DNA from: Candidatus Siliceabacter maunaloa
GTDB lineage: Bacteria > Actinomycetota > Thermoleophilia > Solirubrobacterales > Solirubrobacteraceae
Length of the DNA: 54,800 bases
Reading direction: 5' to 3'
Assembly: GCA_024330185.1 (NCBI GenBank)
Contig: JANDLV010000026.1
Coordinates: 1-54,800, forward strand
The position numbers were made by a program, and so were the translations under genes. This document shows, piece by piece, positions 1-9,255 of the stretch (position 1 is the first letter of the stretch; the number at the start of each line of letters is the position of its first letter). The notes beneath the pieces are model-generated. The model was not told where the DNA came from. It did no database searches and worked only from the letters and a program-made list of their open reading frames with translations.

Positions 1-55
1 AGCCGTTCTCCTCGCCCGCTTGCGGCGACCGGAGGCGAAAGCCGTTCTCCTCGCC
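1..55. repeat. 16-bp direct repeat at the left edge
   Basis: AGCCGTTCTCCTCGCC occurs at 1-16 and again, identical, at 40-55 (period 39). The array is cut by the window edge, so the number of copies is unknown. No coding region is visible in 1-80. Two copies are not enough to call a CRISPR array; a local duplication is the simplest reading. Confidence 0.5.
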
Positions 56-80
56 GGGTTCCAGCGGGGACGGGTGACAG

Positions 81-383
81 TCAGGCGCTGGTCAGCGGCC
101 GGATCTCGTCAAGGGTGGGCGTGAGTCGGTCTCGTTCGACTTCCACGTCGTAGCGGCCCTGGAGGTTCAGCCAGAATCGCTCCGTGGTCCCGAAGTAGCG
201 CGCAAGTCGCAGGGCCGTGTCAGCGCTGATGCGGCGCTTCCCGTGGACGATCTCGTTGATCCGACGTGGCGGGACGCCGATTGCCAGAGCCAGCCGATGC
301 TGGGTGACGCGCAGCGGCTCCAGGTATTCCTGCATCAGTACCTCGCCGGGGTGGATGGGAGACATGGGCGGGGTGGTGTTCAC
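81..383 (-). CDS. higA: HigA-type antitoxin, XRE-family HTH protein
   Basis: About 100 residues with the layout of HigA antitoxins: the N-terminal HPGEVL motif, a helix-turn-helix over roughly residues 25-65 (LRVTQHRLALAIGVPPRRIN) and the FWLNLQ motif near residue 80. It should bind and neutralise the HigB toxin encoded just upstream and repress the shared promoter. The GTG start at 383 is chosen because GAGGAGG lies 5 bases before it; a longer upstream reading would overlap higB and has no family similarity. The gene follows higB after a 9-base gap, the toxin-first order typical of higBA. Confidence 0.88.
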   Translation of the reverse strand: MNTTPPMSPIHPGEVLMQEYLEPLRVTQHRLALAIGVPPRRINEIVHGKRRISADTALRLARYFGTTERFWLNLQGRYDVEVERDRLTPTLDEIRPLTSA

Positions 384-393
384 GTGATCCTCC

Positions 394-675
394 TCAGTGG
401 TAGTCAACGATCTCGACGTCCTCGGGGCCAGCAGCGGTCCAACGGAAGCAGACCCGCCACTGCCGGTTGACGCGGATGCTGTACGTGTCGGCACGATCGC
501 CCCGGAGCTTCTCGAGCCGGTTCCCCGGTGGCACCCGAAGGTCACTCAGGGCATCGGCAGCGTCGAGGATGAGGAGCTTTCGCAACGCCATCCGCTGCGT
601 GTCGTCGTCGAGCTTGCGAAGCCGCTGTCGCTGCCATACGCGTTCGGTGTCCTTGTCTGCGAACGACCGCAGCAC
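394..675 (-). CDS. higB: HigB-type toxin (RelE/ParE superfamily)
   Basis: A 93-residue protein starting MLRSFADKDTERVW, the usual HigB opening, and continuing with LRVPPGNRLEKLRGDR and YSIRVNRQWRVCFRW, the core beta-strand motif of RelE-like mRNA interferases. HigB cleaves mRNA on the ribosome when not bound by HigA. The length matches the family. The start is GTG at 675, 6 bases after a -10 box, so the transcript is probably leaderless. It forms one operon with higA downstream. Nothing looks broken, so the module is probably active. Confidence 0.88.
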   Translation of the reverse strand: MLRSFADKDTERVWQRQRLRKLDDDTQRMALRKLLILDAADALSDLRVPPGNRLEKLRGDRADTYSIRVNRQWRVCFRWTAAGPEDVEIVDYH

Positions 676-681
676 GTCCCG

Positions 682-718
682 ACCATAACGCTACGCGTTA
701 TGAACGTCAAGCGTTATG
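682..718 (-). promoter_or_regulatory. higBA promoter with overlapping operator
   Basis: On the minus strand TTGACG (705-710) and TATGGT (682-687) are separated by exactly 17 bases, and the higB GTG follows 6 bases later. A perfect inverted repeat CATAACGC-TAC-GCGTTATG (684-702) overlaps the -10 and spacer, and a third half-site GCGTTATG lies at 711-718. This fits autorepression by HigA or HigBA; binding itself is inferred. Confidence 0.75.
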
Positions 719-932
719 CCACGGCGGAAGCCGTTCTTCTTTGCCGCGTCGCACCGAAACCCACGTCAGGATCCGATCGCGGGCGACGAGGACCCCACAG
801 CGGGAGAGTCGCATCTCCGAGAGCACTCTCACCTCAAGATGCTCCGAGATGCGTCAGGGGGGCGAGTGCTAGCAGTCCGAACCCGCCGCCACGCCCCCGC
901 GTGCGCCCGCCCAACTCAGCCTCAGGAGCCGG

Positions 933-1901
933 TCACCGGTGGGCCTCGCGCCAGGCCTCAAGGATCTCAGGGCGCAGGCGGCCGCGGTCGGAAACGGGGA
1001 GCCCGTTCGCTCGCGCCCACGCGCGGACTTCGGCGGTCGATGGAGCGGGCTGGAGCGGGGCGTGCGCAGCGCCGTCCTCGCCGGTACCGATCCGGGCGAG
1101 CGCTGGCTGTTCGGCCTGCGCCCAGGCGTGGGCGGCGGCCAGGTAGCGATAGGTCCACTCCTCGGCGAGCTTGCGGGTCTCGCAGAACACGATCGGGATG
1201 GTGGGCCAGCGGACCTGCAGCTCGGCCAGGCCGTCGGCGACCTGGGCGGGGCGGACCCGGTCAAGGGTGAAGACCTGGGAGTAGCGTTCCTCTACGACCA
1301 CCGCGGCGCGGGGCAGCGTGGCGAGCTCGCCCAGAGCGAAGCGCAGCCGGCCGCCGGTCAGGCTGGACACCAGGTCGGCGAGGGACTTGCGCTCGACCGC
1401 CGCGACGAGCCGCCCGCCGTGAGTGGTGGCGTAGTCCCCGCACTTCAGGCCGCGGGTGACGGTGCGCACCTGCTGGGCGGTGAACCGGTACGGGTAGCGC
1501 TCGTGGGCGTCGACCACGATCTCCAGCTCGGCGATCCCAGCCGCCCTCGCGGTCGGCACGCGCACGTCGGGCCGGGCCTGCCTGCGCGTCCGCGGGGACT
1601 GCCAGAACACCATCTCCCGGCCGCGGGCATGGGTGAACACGATCTGGGAGCGGTGCTCACGGCTGCGGTCGGCGACCACGTCGATCGCCGCGCCCCGACG
1701 GGCGCAGGCCCGCAGCGGTACCCGCTCGACGATGTCGGGCTGATCGGGCCACTCGGTGGCCGCCACCGGGTGGCAGTACAGCGCGGTGGTCCGCGGCCAG
1801 GTGTCCTTCGTGCGAAACACCAGACCAGCGGCGATCGGTAGCCACAGCAGGAAGGGCAGCGAGCTGTCTGGGTCCGGGTTGCGGGCGATGAGCAGCTCCA
1901 C
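933..1901 (-). CDS. ERCC4-domain nuclease fused to an Lsr2-type DNA-binding tail
   Basis: 322 residues. The middle part carries the ERCC4/XPF nuclease signature: VVDAHERYPYRF, then GDYA, then ERKSLADLVSSL (about residues 150-185), which supplies the acidic and basic residues of the GDX(n)ERKX3D active site. The last ~35 residues (STAEVRAWARANGLPVSDRGRL...) match the C-terminal DNA-binding domain of Lsr2, the actinobacterial xenogeneic silencer that binds the minor groove of AT-rich DNA. The first ~120 residues are not recognised. Similar fusions are known in actinobacteria but their function is unsettled; DNA repair or action on foreign DNA are both possible. The gene lies alone between higBA and the RNase D gene. 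Confidence 0.8.
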   Translation of the reverse strand: MELLIARNPDPDSSLPFLLWLPIAAGLVFRTKDTWPRTTALYCHPVAATEWPDQPDIVERVPLRACARRGAAIDVVADRSREHRSQIVFTHARGREMVFWQSPRTRRQARPDVRVPTARAAGIAELEIVVDAHERYPYRFTAQQVRTVTRGLKCGDYATTHGGRLVAAVERKSLADLVSSLTGGRLRFALGELATLPRAAVVVEERYSQVFTLDRVRPAQVADGLAELQVRWPTIPIVFCETRKLAEEWTYRYLAAAHAWAQAEQPALARIGTGEDGAAHAPLQPAPSTAEVRAWARANGLPVSDRGRLRPEILEAWREAHR

Positions 1902-1969
1902 GCCGTGCAGTCTGCCCGCCGCGAAGGTGGGTTACGAGTGTGGGGGCGGCGGGCTGCGCAGGGCCCGGA

Positions 1970-1975
1970 TAGGGT
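1970..1975 (+). promoter_or_regulatory. Probable -10 box of the RNase D gene
   Basis: TAGGGT ends 8 bases before the ATG at 1984, and no Shine-Dalgarno sequence lies between. This is one of a series of such boxes in the window. No clear -35 is seen. Confidence 0.4.
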
Positions 1976-1983
1976 CCGCCCCG

Positions 1984-3165
1984 ATGCCGGTGCTCGCCGA
2001 CGCCTCCGCCCTGGCCGCGCTCGCTGCGCGGGCGCACGAGCTCGGCCGGCTGGCCATCGACACGGAGTTCATGGGCGAGGGGCGCTACCGGACGCTCCTG
2101 TGCCTCGTCCAGGTCGCCGTCCCGAGCCCCGACGGAGACCTCGACGACGTGACCATCGAGGTCGTCGACCCGCTCGACGAGGCGCTGGACCCCTCCCCGC
2201 TGGCCGCCGCGCTGGCCGACCCCGCCATCGAGGTCGTCATGCACGCCGCGCGCCAGGACGTGGCGCTGCTGCGGCGCACCTGGGCGACGGAGATCACGGG
2301 CCTGTTCGACACCCAGCTCGCGGCGGGCTTCGCCGGCCTGCGTGCGCAGATGGGCTACGAGCCGATGCTCTCAGAGGTGCTCGGGGTGCGCCTGGGCAAG
2401 TCGGCCAGCTTCACCCGCTGGGACGCTCGGCCCCTCAGCGACGAGCAGGTCGACTACGCGCGCGACGACGTGCGCCATCTGCTGCGCCTAGCTGCGTCCC
2501 TCCAGGAGCGCCTGGGGGCCGGCGGCCGCCTGGAGTGGGCCCGCGAGGAGTGCCGCGCACTGGAGCAGGTCAGCGACGTGCGCGAGCCCGACGCCGTCTT
2601 TGCCCGCCTGCCGCGCGTCAACGGCCTCGACCCGCGCGCGCGTGCCGTGGCCCGCGAGCTGGTCGGCTGGCGCGAGGAGGCTGCCCGTAGCGCCGACCGA
2701 CCGATCGCCTCGGTGCTCAACGACGCGGCGCTCGTGGAGGTGGCCAAGCGCAAGCCCCGCGACACCGACGGGCTGCGCCAGGTCCGCGGCATGAACGAAG
2801 GGACGCTGCGCCGTCGCGGCAAGGCGGTCCTCGAGGCAGTCGAGCGCGGACGCGAGCGCCCGCCTCTGCCCTACGAGGGCGACCGCCAGCCGCCGCACGA
2901 CCACCAGGACGCGCCCGTCGTCGCGCTGTGCGAGGCGATGGTGCGCGCCCGCGCCATGGAGGCCGAGCTGGCCTATGAGCTCATCGCCGCGCGGGCCGAC
3001 CTCCAGCAGGTGGTCACCGCCGTGCGCACCGGCGCCGGTGAACCCGGCGTGCGCACGCTGGAGGGCTGGCGGCGGGAGCTGGTGGGCGAGGAGCTGCTGG
3101 CCCTGCTGCGCGGTGATCGCGCGCTGCGCGTCGACGGCGAGCACCGGGTGATCGTCGACGGCTGA
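1984..3165 (+). CDS. rnd: Ribonuclease D-type 3'-5' exonuclease
   Basis: 393 residues. The DEDDy exonuclease motifs are in order: DTEFMGEGRY near residue 26 (Exo I), the MHAARQDV/FDTQLAAGF region (Exo II) and YARDDVRHLL near residue 160 (Exo III). An HRDC domain follows (about residues 205-290, ARELVGWREEAARSADRP), then a second helical segment, as in RNase D proteins that trim tRNA and other structured RNA 3' ends. The ATG at 1984 is chosen because the exonuclease fold starts right after it and a -10 box precedes it. The same frame is open further upstream but that part shows no family similarity. Confidence 0.9.
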   Translation: MPVLADASALAALAARAHELGRLAIDTEFMGEGRYRTLLCLVQVAVPSPDGDLDDVTIEVVDPLDEALDPSPLAAALADPAIEVVMHAARQDVALLRRTWATEITGLFDTQLAAGFAGLRAQMGYEPMLSEVLGVRLGKSASFTRWDARPLSDEQVDYARDDVRHLLRLAASLQERLGAGGRLEWAREECRALEQVSDVREPDAVFARLPRVNGLDPRARAVARELVGWREEAARSADRPIASVLNDAALVEVAKRKPRDTDGLRQVRGMNEGTLRRRGKAVLEAVERGRERPPLPYEGDRQPPHDHQDAPVVALCEAMVRARAMEAELAYELIAARADLQQVVTAVRTGAGEPGVRTLEGWRRELVGEELLALLRGDRALRVDGEHRVIVDG

Positions 3166-3247
3166 GCGCAGTCAAGGGCCATGGACACACGGACGATGGT
3201 GCGCGAGAACCCTCGACCGCCGGCGCCCACAGGCCGATACCGGGGGC

Positions 3248-4981
3248 ATGAGCCACCGTCATGGGCAGGAGGGACCCTCGCTGCGCAGCATCGCCGAGCC
3301 GGCCCGCATCGTCTCCCACGAGGCGCCGAGCACCGAGGTCGATCGGCTGTTCGTCGAGCACCCGGAGCTGACGTGCGTGGTCGCGGAGGGTGGCGTTCAC
3401 CCGTTGCGCATCGTGACGCGGCGCACCCAGGCGACCGAGATGACTGGTCGACTCGGATACGGTCGCGCTCTCCACACCACAAGAGGCGTGGGCTCCCTCG
3501 CGTTCGCCGCGCCCGCGCTCGTGGTCGAGGGCGCGACCAGCCTCGTGGAGGCCGGACGCCTCGCCCTATCGCGCGAACCGCGGGACCGCTATGAGGATCT
3601 GATCGTCCGCGATCGCGACGGCTCCCTGCGGACGCTCGGCATCGCAAGCCTGTGCTCGAAGCTGGTCGACCCCCACGCCGAGCAGGCGATGCACGACCGC
3701 CTCACCGGGCTGCCCAACCGTGAGCTGCTGATCTCCCGCCTGGAGACGGCGCTGCGTGCCGGGCCGGGCAGCCCGCGACCGTGTGTGCTGTTCATCGACA
3801 TCGACGACTTCAAGCACGTCAACGACAGCCTCGGCCACCCCGCCGGGGACAGCCTGCTCGTCGCCGTGGGCGAGCGGCTGCGCAGCGCCTTCCGCGCCCA
3901 GGACACGATCGCTCGGGTCGGGGGCGACGAGTTCGTGGTCCTCCTGTCCGCCGACTCTGAGGAGGACGCGGTCACCACCGCCGACCGGGTCCTGCTGGCC
4001 CTGGCCTCGCCCTTCGTCGTGGACGAGCACCGCGTCCGGGTAACCGGCAGCATCGGCATCGCCGCGGCGAACGCCGACGGCTCGGTCGAGGAGCTCCTGC
4101 GCAACGCCGACCTTGCGCTGTGCGCAGCCAAGCGGGAGGGCAAGTCGCGCTTCGCACTCTACGAACCCTCCATGCACGTCGCGGCCATGGCCGAGCTGGA
4201 GCTGCGCGCCGACCTTCCCGCCGCCACCGAGGCGGGGCAGCTGCGCCTGGTCTACCAGCCCATCGTCGATCTGCGGACGGGCATCGCCAAGGGCGTCGAG
4301 GCGCTCGTGCGCTGGGAGCATCCGATCCGCGGCACCGTGGCGCCGCTCGAGTTCATCCCCTTGGCCGAGCAGACCGGCGCCATCGTGGAGATCGGGCGGT
4401 GGGTACTGGAGACCGCGTGTCGTCAGATGCGCGCGTGGGAGGACGAGGCGCCCGGCGCAGCGGACCTCATGCTCGGAGTGAACGTCTCCCCGCGCGAGCT
4501 GCAGGTCGAGGGCTTCGTCGGCCAGGTGGCACGGACGCTGCTCGCCACGGGGCTCCCGCCCGAGCGATTGACCCTCGAGATCACCGAGACGGCCTTCGCG
4601 CGCGACGACATGGCGACCGTGGCGACACTCCACGCCCTCGACCAGCTCGGCGTCCGCCTCGCGATCGACGACTTCGGAGCCGGATACTCCTCGCTGCGCC
4701 GTGTACAGGGTCTGCCCGTCGGCCTGCTCAAGATCGACAAGGCGTTCGTCGACCCGCTGGGCACGGCCGGCCCCGGGCTCGTGCGCTGCATGCTCGATCT
4801 GGCCCAGGCGCTCGGGGTGCAGGCCCTGGCCGAGGGCATCGAGGACGCGGGCCAGCTCGAGGCGCTCGAAGAGCTGGGATGCGAGCTGGGCCAGGGCTAC
4901 CACCTCTCGCGGCCCCTGCCGCCCGCCGCCGTGCCCGCCTGGCTGGCCGCCCAGCTCCCTCTGGCCGCCGCGAACGCCTGA
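3248..4981 (+). CDS. GGDEF-EAL cyclic-di-GMP protein with N-terminal CBS-like region
   Basis: 577 residues. The first ~140 resemble a degenerate pair of CBS modules (VSHEAPSTEVDRLFVEHPELTCVV). A GGDEF domain follows with intact GGDEF at residues 225-229 (RVGGDEFVVLL), then an EAL domain with EALVRWEHP at about 351, NVSPREL, EITETAF, IDDFGAGYSSL, KIDKAFV and ALAEGIE, i.e. all usual metal-binding and catalytic residues of a c-di-GMP phosphodiesterase. Both halves look competent, so the protein could make or break c-di-GMP depending on the N-terminal input; direction cannot be told from sequence. No membrane segment is seen. It lies between rnd and ftsH on the same strand. Confidence 0.9.
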   Translation: MSHRHGQEGPSLRSIAEPARIVSHEAPSTEVDRLFVEHPELTCVVAEGGVHPLRIVTRRTQATEMTGRLGYGRALHTTRGVGSLAFAAPALVVEGATSLVEAGRLALSREPRDRYEDLIVRDRDGSLRTLGIASLCSKLVDPHAEQAMHDRLTGLPNRELLISRLETALRAGPGSPRPCVLFIDIDDFKHVNDSLGHPAGDSLLVAVGERLRSAFRAQDTIARVGGDEFVVLLSADSEEDAVTTADRVLLALASPFVVDEHRVRVTGSIGIAAANADGSVEELLRNADLALCAAKREGKSRFALYEPSMHVAAMAELELRADLPAATEAGQLRLVYQPIVDLRTGIAKGVEALVRWEHPIRGTVAPLEFIPLAEQTGAIVEIGRWVLETACRQMRAWEDEAPGAADLMLGVNVSPRELQVEGFVGQVARTLLATGLPPERLTLEITETAFARDDMATVATLHALDQLGVRLAIDDFGAGYSSLRRVQGLPVGLLKIDKAFVDPLGTAGPGLVRCMLDLAQALGVQALAEGIEDAGQLEALEELGCELGQGYHLSRPLPPAAVPAWLAAQLPLAAANA

Positions 4982-5051
4982 GACCCCGGGAGTCGGGCGG
5001 GGGCGCGCCAACCGGCGGGCCCCCGTGGTCAAGACCCCGTGGGGAGGGCCC

Positions 5052-5057
5052 TAGACT
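5052..5057 (+). promoter_or_regulatory. Probable -10 box of ftsH
   Basis: TAGACT ends 8 bases before the ftsH ATG at 5066. The short distance implies little or no 5' leader. No clear -35 is visible. Confidence 0.45.
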
Positions 5058-5065
5058 TGCGACCG

Positions 5066-7138
5066 ATGGCCAAGACGGCCCCAGACCGCCACCGGGCCCG
5101 CAACCGCGGCACCGAGAAGGAGCAGGACCGGCCCGCCCCCTGGCGGGTGGAGGGCGATCGTGGCGAGACGACCCGGGGCGACGACGACGAGCAGAGCGGC
5201 AGGCGCTTCCGACCACCCGGCGGGAAGGTCTTCTGGATCCTCCTCGGCGTCCTGCTGGTCATCAACATCGCGATCGGCTCGCAGGTGCCCGAGGGCGACG
5301 ACCGCGCCGATGTCCCCTACACGTTCTTCCTCCAGGAGGTCGAGGCCAACAACGTCACCGAGGTCAACTCGGTCGGCGACATCATCCAGGGCGAGTTCAC
5401 GCGTGAGGTGCGCCCGCCCGTCGAACCCGACGCCGAATCGCAGGACGACGCTCCGCCGCCCGAGCCCACCGAGCTGTTCGAGACCGTCCTGCCGACCTTC
5501 GCGCAGGACACCGAGCTGCTCAACGACCTGCGCAGGGGCGGCGTGGTGGTCAACGCCGACACCATCGACCAGGGCCGCTCGATCCTGGCCGACTTCCTCC
5601 TTTTCTTCGGGCCCACGCTGCTGATCATCGGCCTGATCGTCTTCTTCTTCCGCCGCGCGGCCAAGTCGGGCGGCATGGGCGGCATGACGGGGATGGGCCG
5701 CTCGAAGGCCAAGCGCTACGACGCCACCGAGCAGCGCGTGAAGTTCTCCGACGTGGCCGGGATCGACGAGGCCGAGGAGGAGCTGGTCGAGATCGTCGAC
5801 TTCCTCAAGAACCCCGATCGCTACCGCAAGCTGGGCGCGGCGATCCCCAAGGGCGTGCTGCTCAGCGGCATGCCGGGCACGGGCAAGACCCTGCTTGCCC
5901 GCGCGGTGGCGGGAGAGGCCGAGGTGCCCTTCTTCTCGATGTCTGCCTCGGAGTTCATCGAGATGGTCGTCGGCGTGGGCGCCTCGCGCGTGCGCGACCT
6001 CTTCGAGCAGGCCAAGAAGATCGCCCCGGCCATCATCTTCATCGACGAGCTGGACGCCATCGGGCGCCAGCGCGGCGGCTCGGGCGGGGGCATGGGCGGC
6101 CACGACGAGCGCGAGCAGACGCTCAACCAGATCCTCACCGAGATGGACGGCTTCAGCGGCACCGAGGGCGTGATCGTGCTGGCCGCGACCAACCGCCCCG
6201 ACGTCCTCGACCCGGCGCTGCTGCGCCCCGGGCGCTTCGACCGCCGCGTGGTGGTCAACCCGCCCGACAAGGACGGGCGGCGCCTGATCCTCGAGGTCCA
6301 CACCCGCTCGGTGCCCATCCACGACGAGGTGCGCCTCGCCGATCTGGCCGCCACGACGCCGGGCATGGTGGGGGCCGACCTGCGCAACCTGGTCAACGAG
6401 GCGGCGCTGCTGGCCGCCCGGCGCGAGCACACCGACGTGCGCACCGAGGACTTCACCGACGCCATGGAGCGCATCGTGCTGGGCGCGGAGCGACGCATCA
6501 CCATCTCCCCCCACGAGCGCGAGCGCACCGCCTACCACGAATCCGGCCACGCCGTGCTCGGGATGCTCGAGCCGGGCGCCGACCCGGTGCGCAAGGTCTC
6601 CATCGTGCCCCGCGGCCGGGCTCTGGGCGTCACCTTCCAGTCGCCGGAGGCCGACCGCTACGGCTACGACAGGAAGTACCTGCTGGGCAAGATCGTCGGC
6701 GCCCTGGGCGGCCGCGCGGCCGAGCAGATCATCTACGGCGACGTGACCACCGGCGCGGAGTCCGACCTGGAGCAGGTCACCAGCATCGCGCGCCAGATGG
6801 TCGGGCGCTGGGGCATGAGCGATCGCATCGGCCTGGTCTCGGTCCTCCCCCGGCCCGACGACGGGCCCCTGTTCCCCGGCGTCGACGGGACGTCCGAGTC
6901 GACGCGGGAGATGGTCGACCAGGAGGTGCGGCGCATCGTGGAGGAGTCCTACGCGCGCGCCTGCACGATGCTGGGCGAGAACCGCGAGCGCCTGGAGTCG
7001 CTGACCCAGGCGCTGCTGGAGCACGAGACCCTCGACGAGGACGACGCCCTCCAGGCCGCCGGCTTCGACCGCCGCCCCAAGGCAGTCGACGAGGGCGGCA
7101 AGGAGGCCACGATCACAGCGCCGAGCCCAGCCCCGTGA
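5066..7138 (+). CDS. ftsH: ATP-dependent zinc metalloprotease FtsH
   Basis: 690 residues. Order: basic cytoplasmic N-terminus (~54 residues, longer than usual), membrane segment about 55-71, an extracytoplasmic domain, second membrane segment about 175-195, AAA+ domain with Walker A GMPGTGKT (about 269-276; the more common form is GPPGTGKT), Walker [12 protein letters not shown] (~323), second region of homology [18 protein letters not shown], then the zinc protease with HESGH at 491-495 and the third ligand in GAESDLEQ (Asp ~567). FtsH degrades membrane and unstable cytosolic proteins as a hexamer. The ATG at 5066 is preferred over an in-frame GTG at 5039 because a -10 box lies between them. 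Its 3' end overlaps the convergent ATPase gene by 26 bases. Confidence 0.95.
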   Translation: MAKTAPDRHRARNRGTEKEQDRPAPWRVEGDRGETTRGDDDEQSGRRFRPPGGKVFWILLGVLLVINIAIGSQVPEGDDRADVPYTFFLQEVEANNVTEVNSVGDIIQGEFTREVRPPVEPDAESQDDAPPPEPTELFETVLPTFAQDTELLNDLRRGGVVVNADTIDQGRSILADFLLFFGPTLLIIGLIVFFFRRAAKSGGMGGMTGMGRSKAKRYDATEQRVKFSDVAGIDEAEEELVEIVDFLKNPDRYRKLGAAIPKGVLLSGMPGTGKTLLARAVAGEAEVPFFSMSASEFIEMVVGVGASRVRDLFEQAKKIAPAIIFIDELDAIGRQRGGSGGGMGGHDEREQTLNQILTEMDGFSGTEGVIVLAATNRPDVLDPALLRPGRFDRRVVVNPPDKDGRRLILEVHTRSVPIHDEVRLADLAATTPGMVGADLRNLVNEAALLAARREHTDVRTEDFTDAMERIVLGAERRITISPHERERTAYHESGHAVLGMLEPGADPVRKVSIVPRGRALGVTFQSPEADRYGYDRKYLLGKIVGALGGRAAEQIIYGDVTTGAESDLEQVTSIARQMVGRWGMSDRIGLVSVLPRPDDGPLFPGVDGTSESTREMVDQEVRRIVEESYARACTMLGENRERLESLTQALLEHETLDEDDALQAAGFDRRPKAVDEGGKEATITAPSPAP

Positions 7139-8909
7139 CGCGGGTGACCTCGGCCACCGAGGTGACCCCGTTGGCGATCTTCTCCAGGCCGTCGTCGCGT
7201 AGGCGGCGCATGCCCTCGCGTACCGCGACCTCGGCGATCTGGTCGGTGGGAGCGCGGGCGACCACGAGCTTGCGGATCTCCTCGCTCATGGTCATCACCT
7301 CGTAGAGGCCGACGCGGCCGCGGTAGCCGCTGCCCGAGCAGCGCGCGCAGCCCACCTGCTCGTAGGCCTCCACGTCGAAGCGCGCCGGGAAGCCGTGCTC
7401 GCGCAGCACGTCGACCGACACGACCGTGCGCGCCTTGCAGTGGCGGCACAGGGTGCGCGCCAGGCGCTGGGCGACGACCGCGTCGATGGCGCTGGCCACC
7501 AGGAAGGGCTCGATGCCCATCTCGGTCAGCCGGGTGATCGCCGTGGGCGCGTCGTTGGTGTGCAGGGTGGAGAGCACGAGGTGACCGGTCAGCGCGGCCT
7601 CCACGGCGATCTGGGCGGTGTCGCGGTCGCGGATCTCGCCGACCATGATCACGTCGGGGTCGGCGCGCATCATCGAGCGCAGGCCGGTGGCGAACTGCAG
7701 GCCGGCGCGCGGGTTGACCTGCACCTGGGTGATCCCGTCGACCTGGTACTCGACGGGGTCCTCGATGGTGATGATGTTCTTGTCGGGCGTGTTGAGCTCG
7801 CCCAGAGCTGCGTAGAGGGTCGTCGACTTGCCCGAGCCCGTCGGGCCGGTGGCCAGCACGCAGCCGTGGGGCTTGCCCACCGAGCGGCGGAAGCGCTCCA
7901 GCTCGCCCCCGGCCATGCCCAGGCGGTCGAGCTCCATGATGACCGCCTCCTTGTCGAGGATGCGCATCACCACGCTCTCGCCGTGGACGCTGGGCAGGGT
8001 CACGACGCGCAGGTCGACGTGGTGGCCGGCGACGGTCAGCCCGACCCGGCCGTCCTGGGGCAGGCGGCGCTCGGCAATGTCCAGCTCGCTCATGATCTTC
8101 ACGCGGGAGACCACCCCGCTGACCATCCGCTTGGGCACGGTGGTGGTCTCCTGCAGCACGCCGTCGATGCGAAAGCGCACGCGAAGGTCTCGGCCGTTGG
8201 GCTCGAGGTGCACGTCGCTGGCGCCCTGCTCGACCGCCTGGGCGATGATCTGGTTGACCAGCTTGACCACCGGCGCGTCGTCGGCGGACTCGCGCAGGTC
8301 GACGACCTCGGCCGGGCCGCCCTCTGCCTCCTCCTCGATCGAGGCGTCGCGGACCGCGTCGTCGAGCGTGCTGAGGCGGCCCACGAGGGCCAGTACGTCC
8401 TCGCGCGAGGACACGCCGGGACGCACCTCCAGGCCGGTCATCAGGCCGATGTCGTCCAGGGCCAACACGTTGGTGGGGTCGGCCATGGCCACCAGCAGCG
8501 TGCGATCGTCCAGGCGCGCGACGGGGACGGCCTCGAAGCGCTTGGCCTGCGCCGGCTTGAGCAGGGCCGCGACCTGCATGTCGGGGCGAAAGACGGTGAG
8601 GTCGACGTGGTGCAGGCCGTGGCGCTCGGCCAGCGCGCGCGCCAGGCCGTCCTGGGTGATCGTGCGCTCGGTCAGGAGCACGCGCTCGGGCGTGGTGCCC
8701 TGGGCGCGCGCGGCCACGACGGCCTGCTCCACCCGCTCGCGGTCGGCCAGGCCCAGGTCGACGACGACGTCGGTGAGGAAGCGCGGGGGCCCGCTGGGGC
8801 GGGTCGCCGGGGAGGTGACGCCGGCCCAGAGGTCGGACAGGCGCCGGCCGGCCGGGCTGTGGCGCTCTGGTTCGCCCTCGGGGTCGGGAACGGAGTGCAG
8901 GATGCTCAT
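7113..8909 (-). CDS. PilB/GspE-family secretion or type IV pilus assembly ATPase
   Basis: 598 residues. A GspE/PilB N-terminal domain (about 45-190, [21 protein letters not shown]) precedes the T2SE ATPase: Walker [10 protein letters not shown] at 355-363, Asp box ([10 protein letters not shown]), Walker B ([12 protein letters not shown]), His box ([11 protein letters not shown]), and a tetracysteine zinc motif CRHCKA...[12 protein letters not shown] near the C-terminus. This hexameric ATPase powers pilin polymerisation or type II-like secretion. It is last in the minus-strand run after aroE; in related genomes the pilus genes often follow aroE, but here no pilC/pilT or pilin gene accompanies it. 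Sequence alone cannot separate pilB from gspE. Confidence 0.9.
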   Translation of the reverse strand: MSILHSVPDPEGEPERHSPAGRRLSDLWAGVTSPATRPSGPPRFLTDVVVDLGLADRERVEQAVVAARAQGTTPERVLLTERTITQDGLARALAERHGLHHVDLTVFRPDMQVAALLKPAQAKRFEAVPVARLDDRTLLVAMADPTNVLALDDIGLMTGLEVRPGVSSREDVLALVGRLSTLDDAVRDASIEEEAEGGPAEVVDLRESADDAPVVKLVNQIIAQAVEQGASDVHLEPNGRDLRVRFRIDGVLQETTTVPKRMVSGVVSRVKIMSELDIAERRLPQDGRVGLTVAGHHVDLRVVTLPSVHGESVVMRILDKEAVIMELDRLGMAGGELERFRRSVGKPHGCVLATGPTGSGKSTTLYAALGELNTPDKNIITIEDPVEYQVDGITQVQVNPRAGLQFATGLRSMMRADPDVIMVGEIRDRDTAQIAVEAALTGHLVLSTLHTNDAPTAITRLTEMGIEPFLVASAIDAVVAQRLARTLCRHCKARTVVSVDVLREHGFPARFDVEAYEQVGCARCSGSGYRGRVGLYEVMTMSEEIRKLVVARAPTDQIAEVAVREGMRRLRDDGLEKIANGVTSVAEVTRVTGLGSAL

Positions 8910-8911
8910 CG

Positions 8912-9052
8912 ATCCGCCTGGCCGCGGGCCGCGGCGCGCTCACGCCCGAGCGTGACGAGCGGGGTGTCTTCTGCTCTGTAGACGAGGTTGACCACGGACA
9001 TGACTGTGGACATATGATCGGCAAGAGGCGGCAGATCCTTGAGCTGGTCGCT
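8912..9052 (-). pseudogene. Remnant of a second aroE C-terminal region
   Basis: In one frame this stretch reads DQLKDLPPLADHMSTV and then SVVNLVYRAEDTPLVTLGRE, which parallels the intact aroE downstream half (RQLAELPSLTNVV / SVVDLVYTSQGSTPL). The DNA is also visibly alignable with aroE around 9415-9520, for example the shared GTAGACGAG followed by CCACGGA. The catalytic half is missing and the frame has no sensible start. It is a partial duplication lying between aroE and the pilB-like gene. Confidence 0.6.
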
Positions 9053-9081
9053 TCCAGGCGGGGGATCGCGAGGACTCCTCG

Positions 9082-9255
9082 TCAGTCGCCGAGGTCGAGC
9101 CAGGTGACGCCGTCGTCGACGCACTCGGGCGGGAGCCCCATGCCTGTCGTCGTGCCGAAAGGTCGCGACGAGTCTGGGCGGCCGCGCCGAGCGATCCACG
9201 TGTCTCGGTCATGTGCCTCGTACGCGATCATGGGTAGCAGATTCTCGGCTCTCAT
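9082..9255 (-). other. Possible small ORF overlapping the end of aroE
   Basis: A frame ending at 9082 encodes about 57 residues (start near MRAENLLPMIAYEAH, ending ECVDDGVTWLDLGD). The acidic C-terminus looks more protein-like than chance, but no family is recognised and most of its 5' part overlaps aroE. It may be a decayed end of the duplicated segment rather than a gene. Confidence 0.2.

Noticed and set aside
1-55. CRISPR array
   Set aside because: Only two repeats of 16 bp with a 23-bp gap are visible and no cas gene lies in the window.
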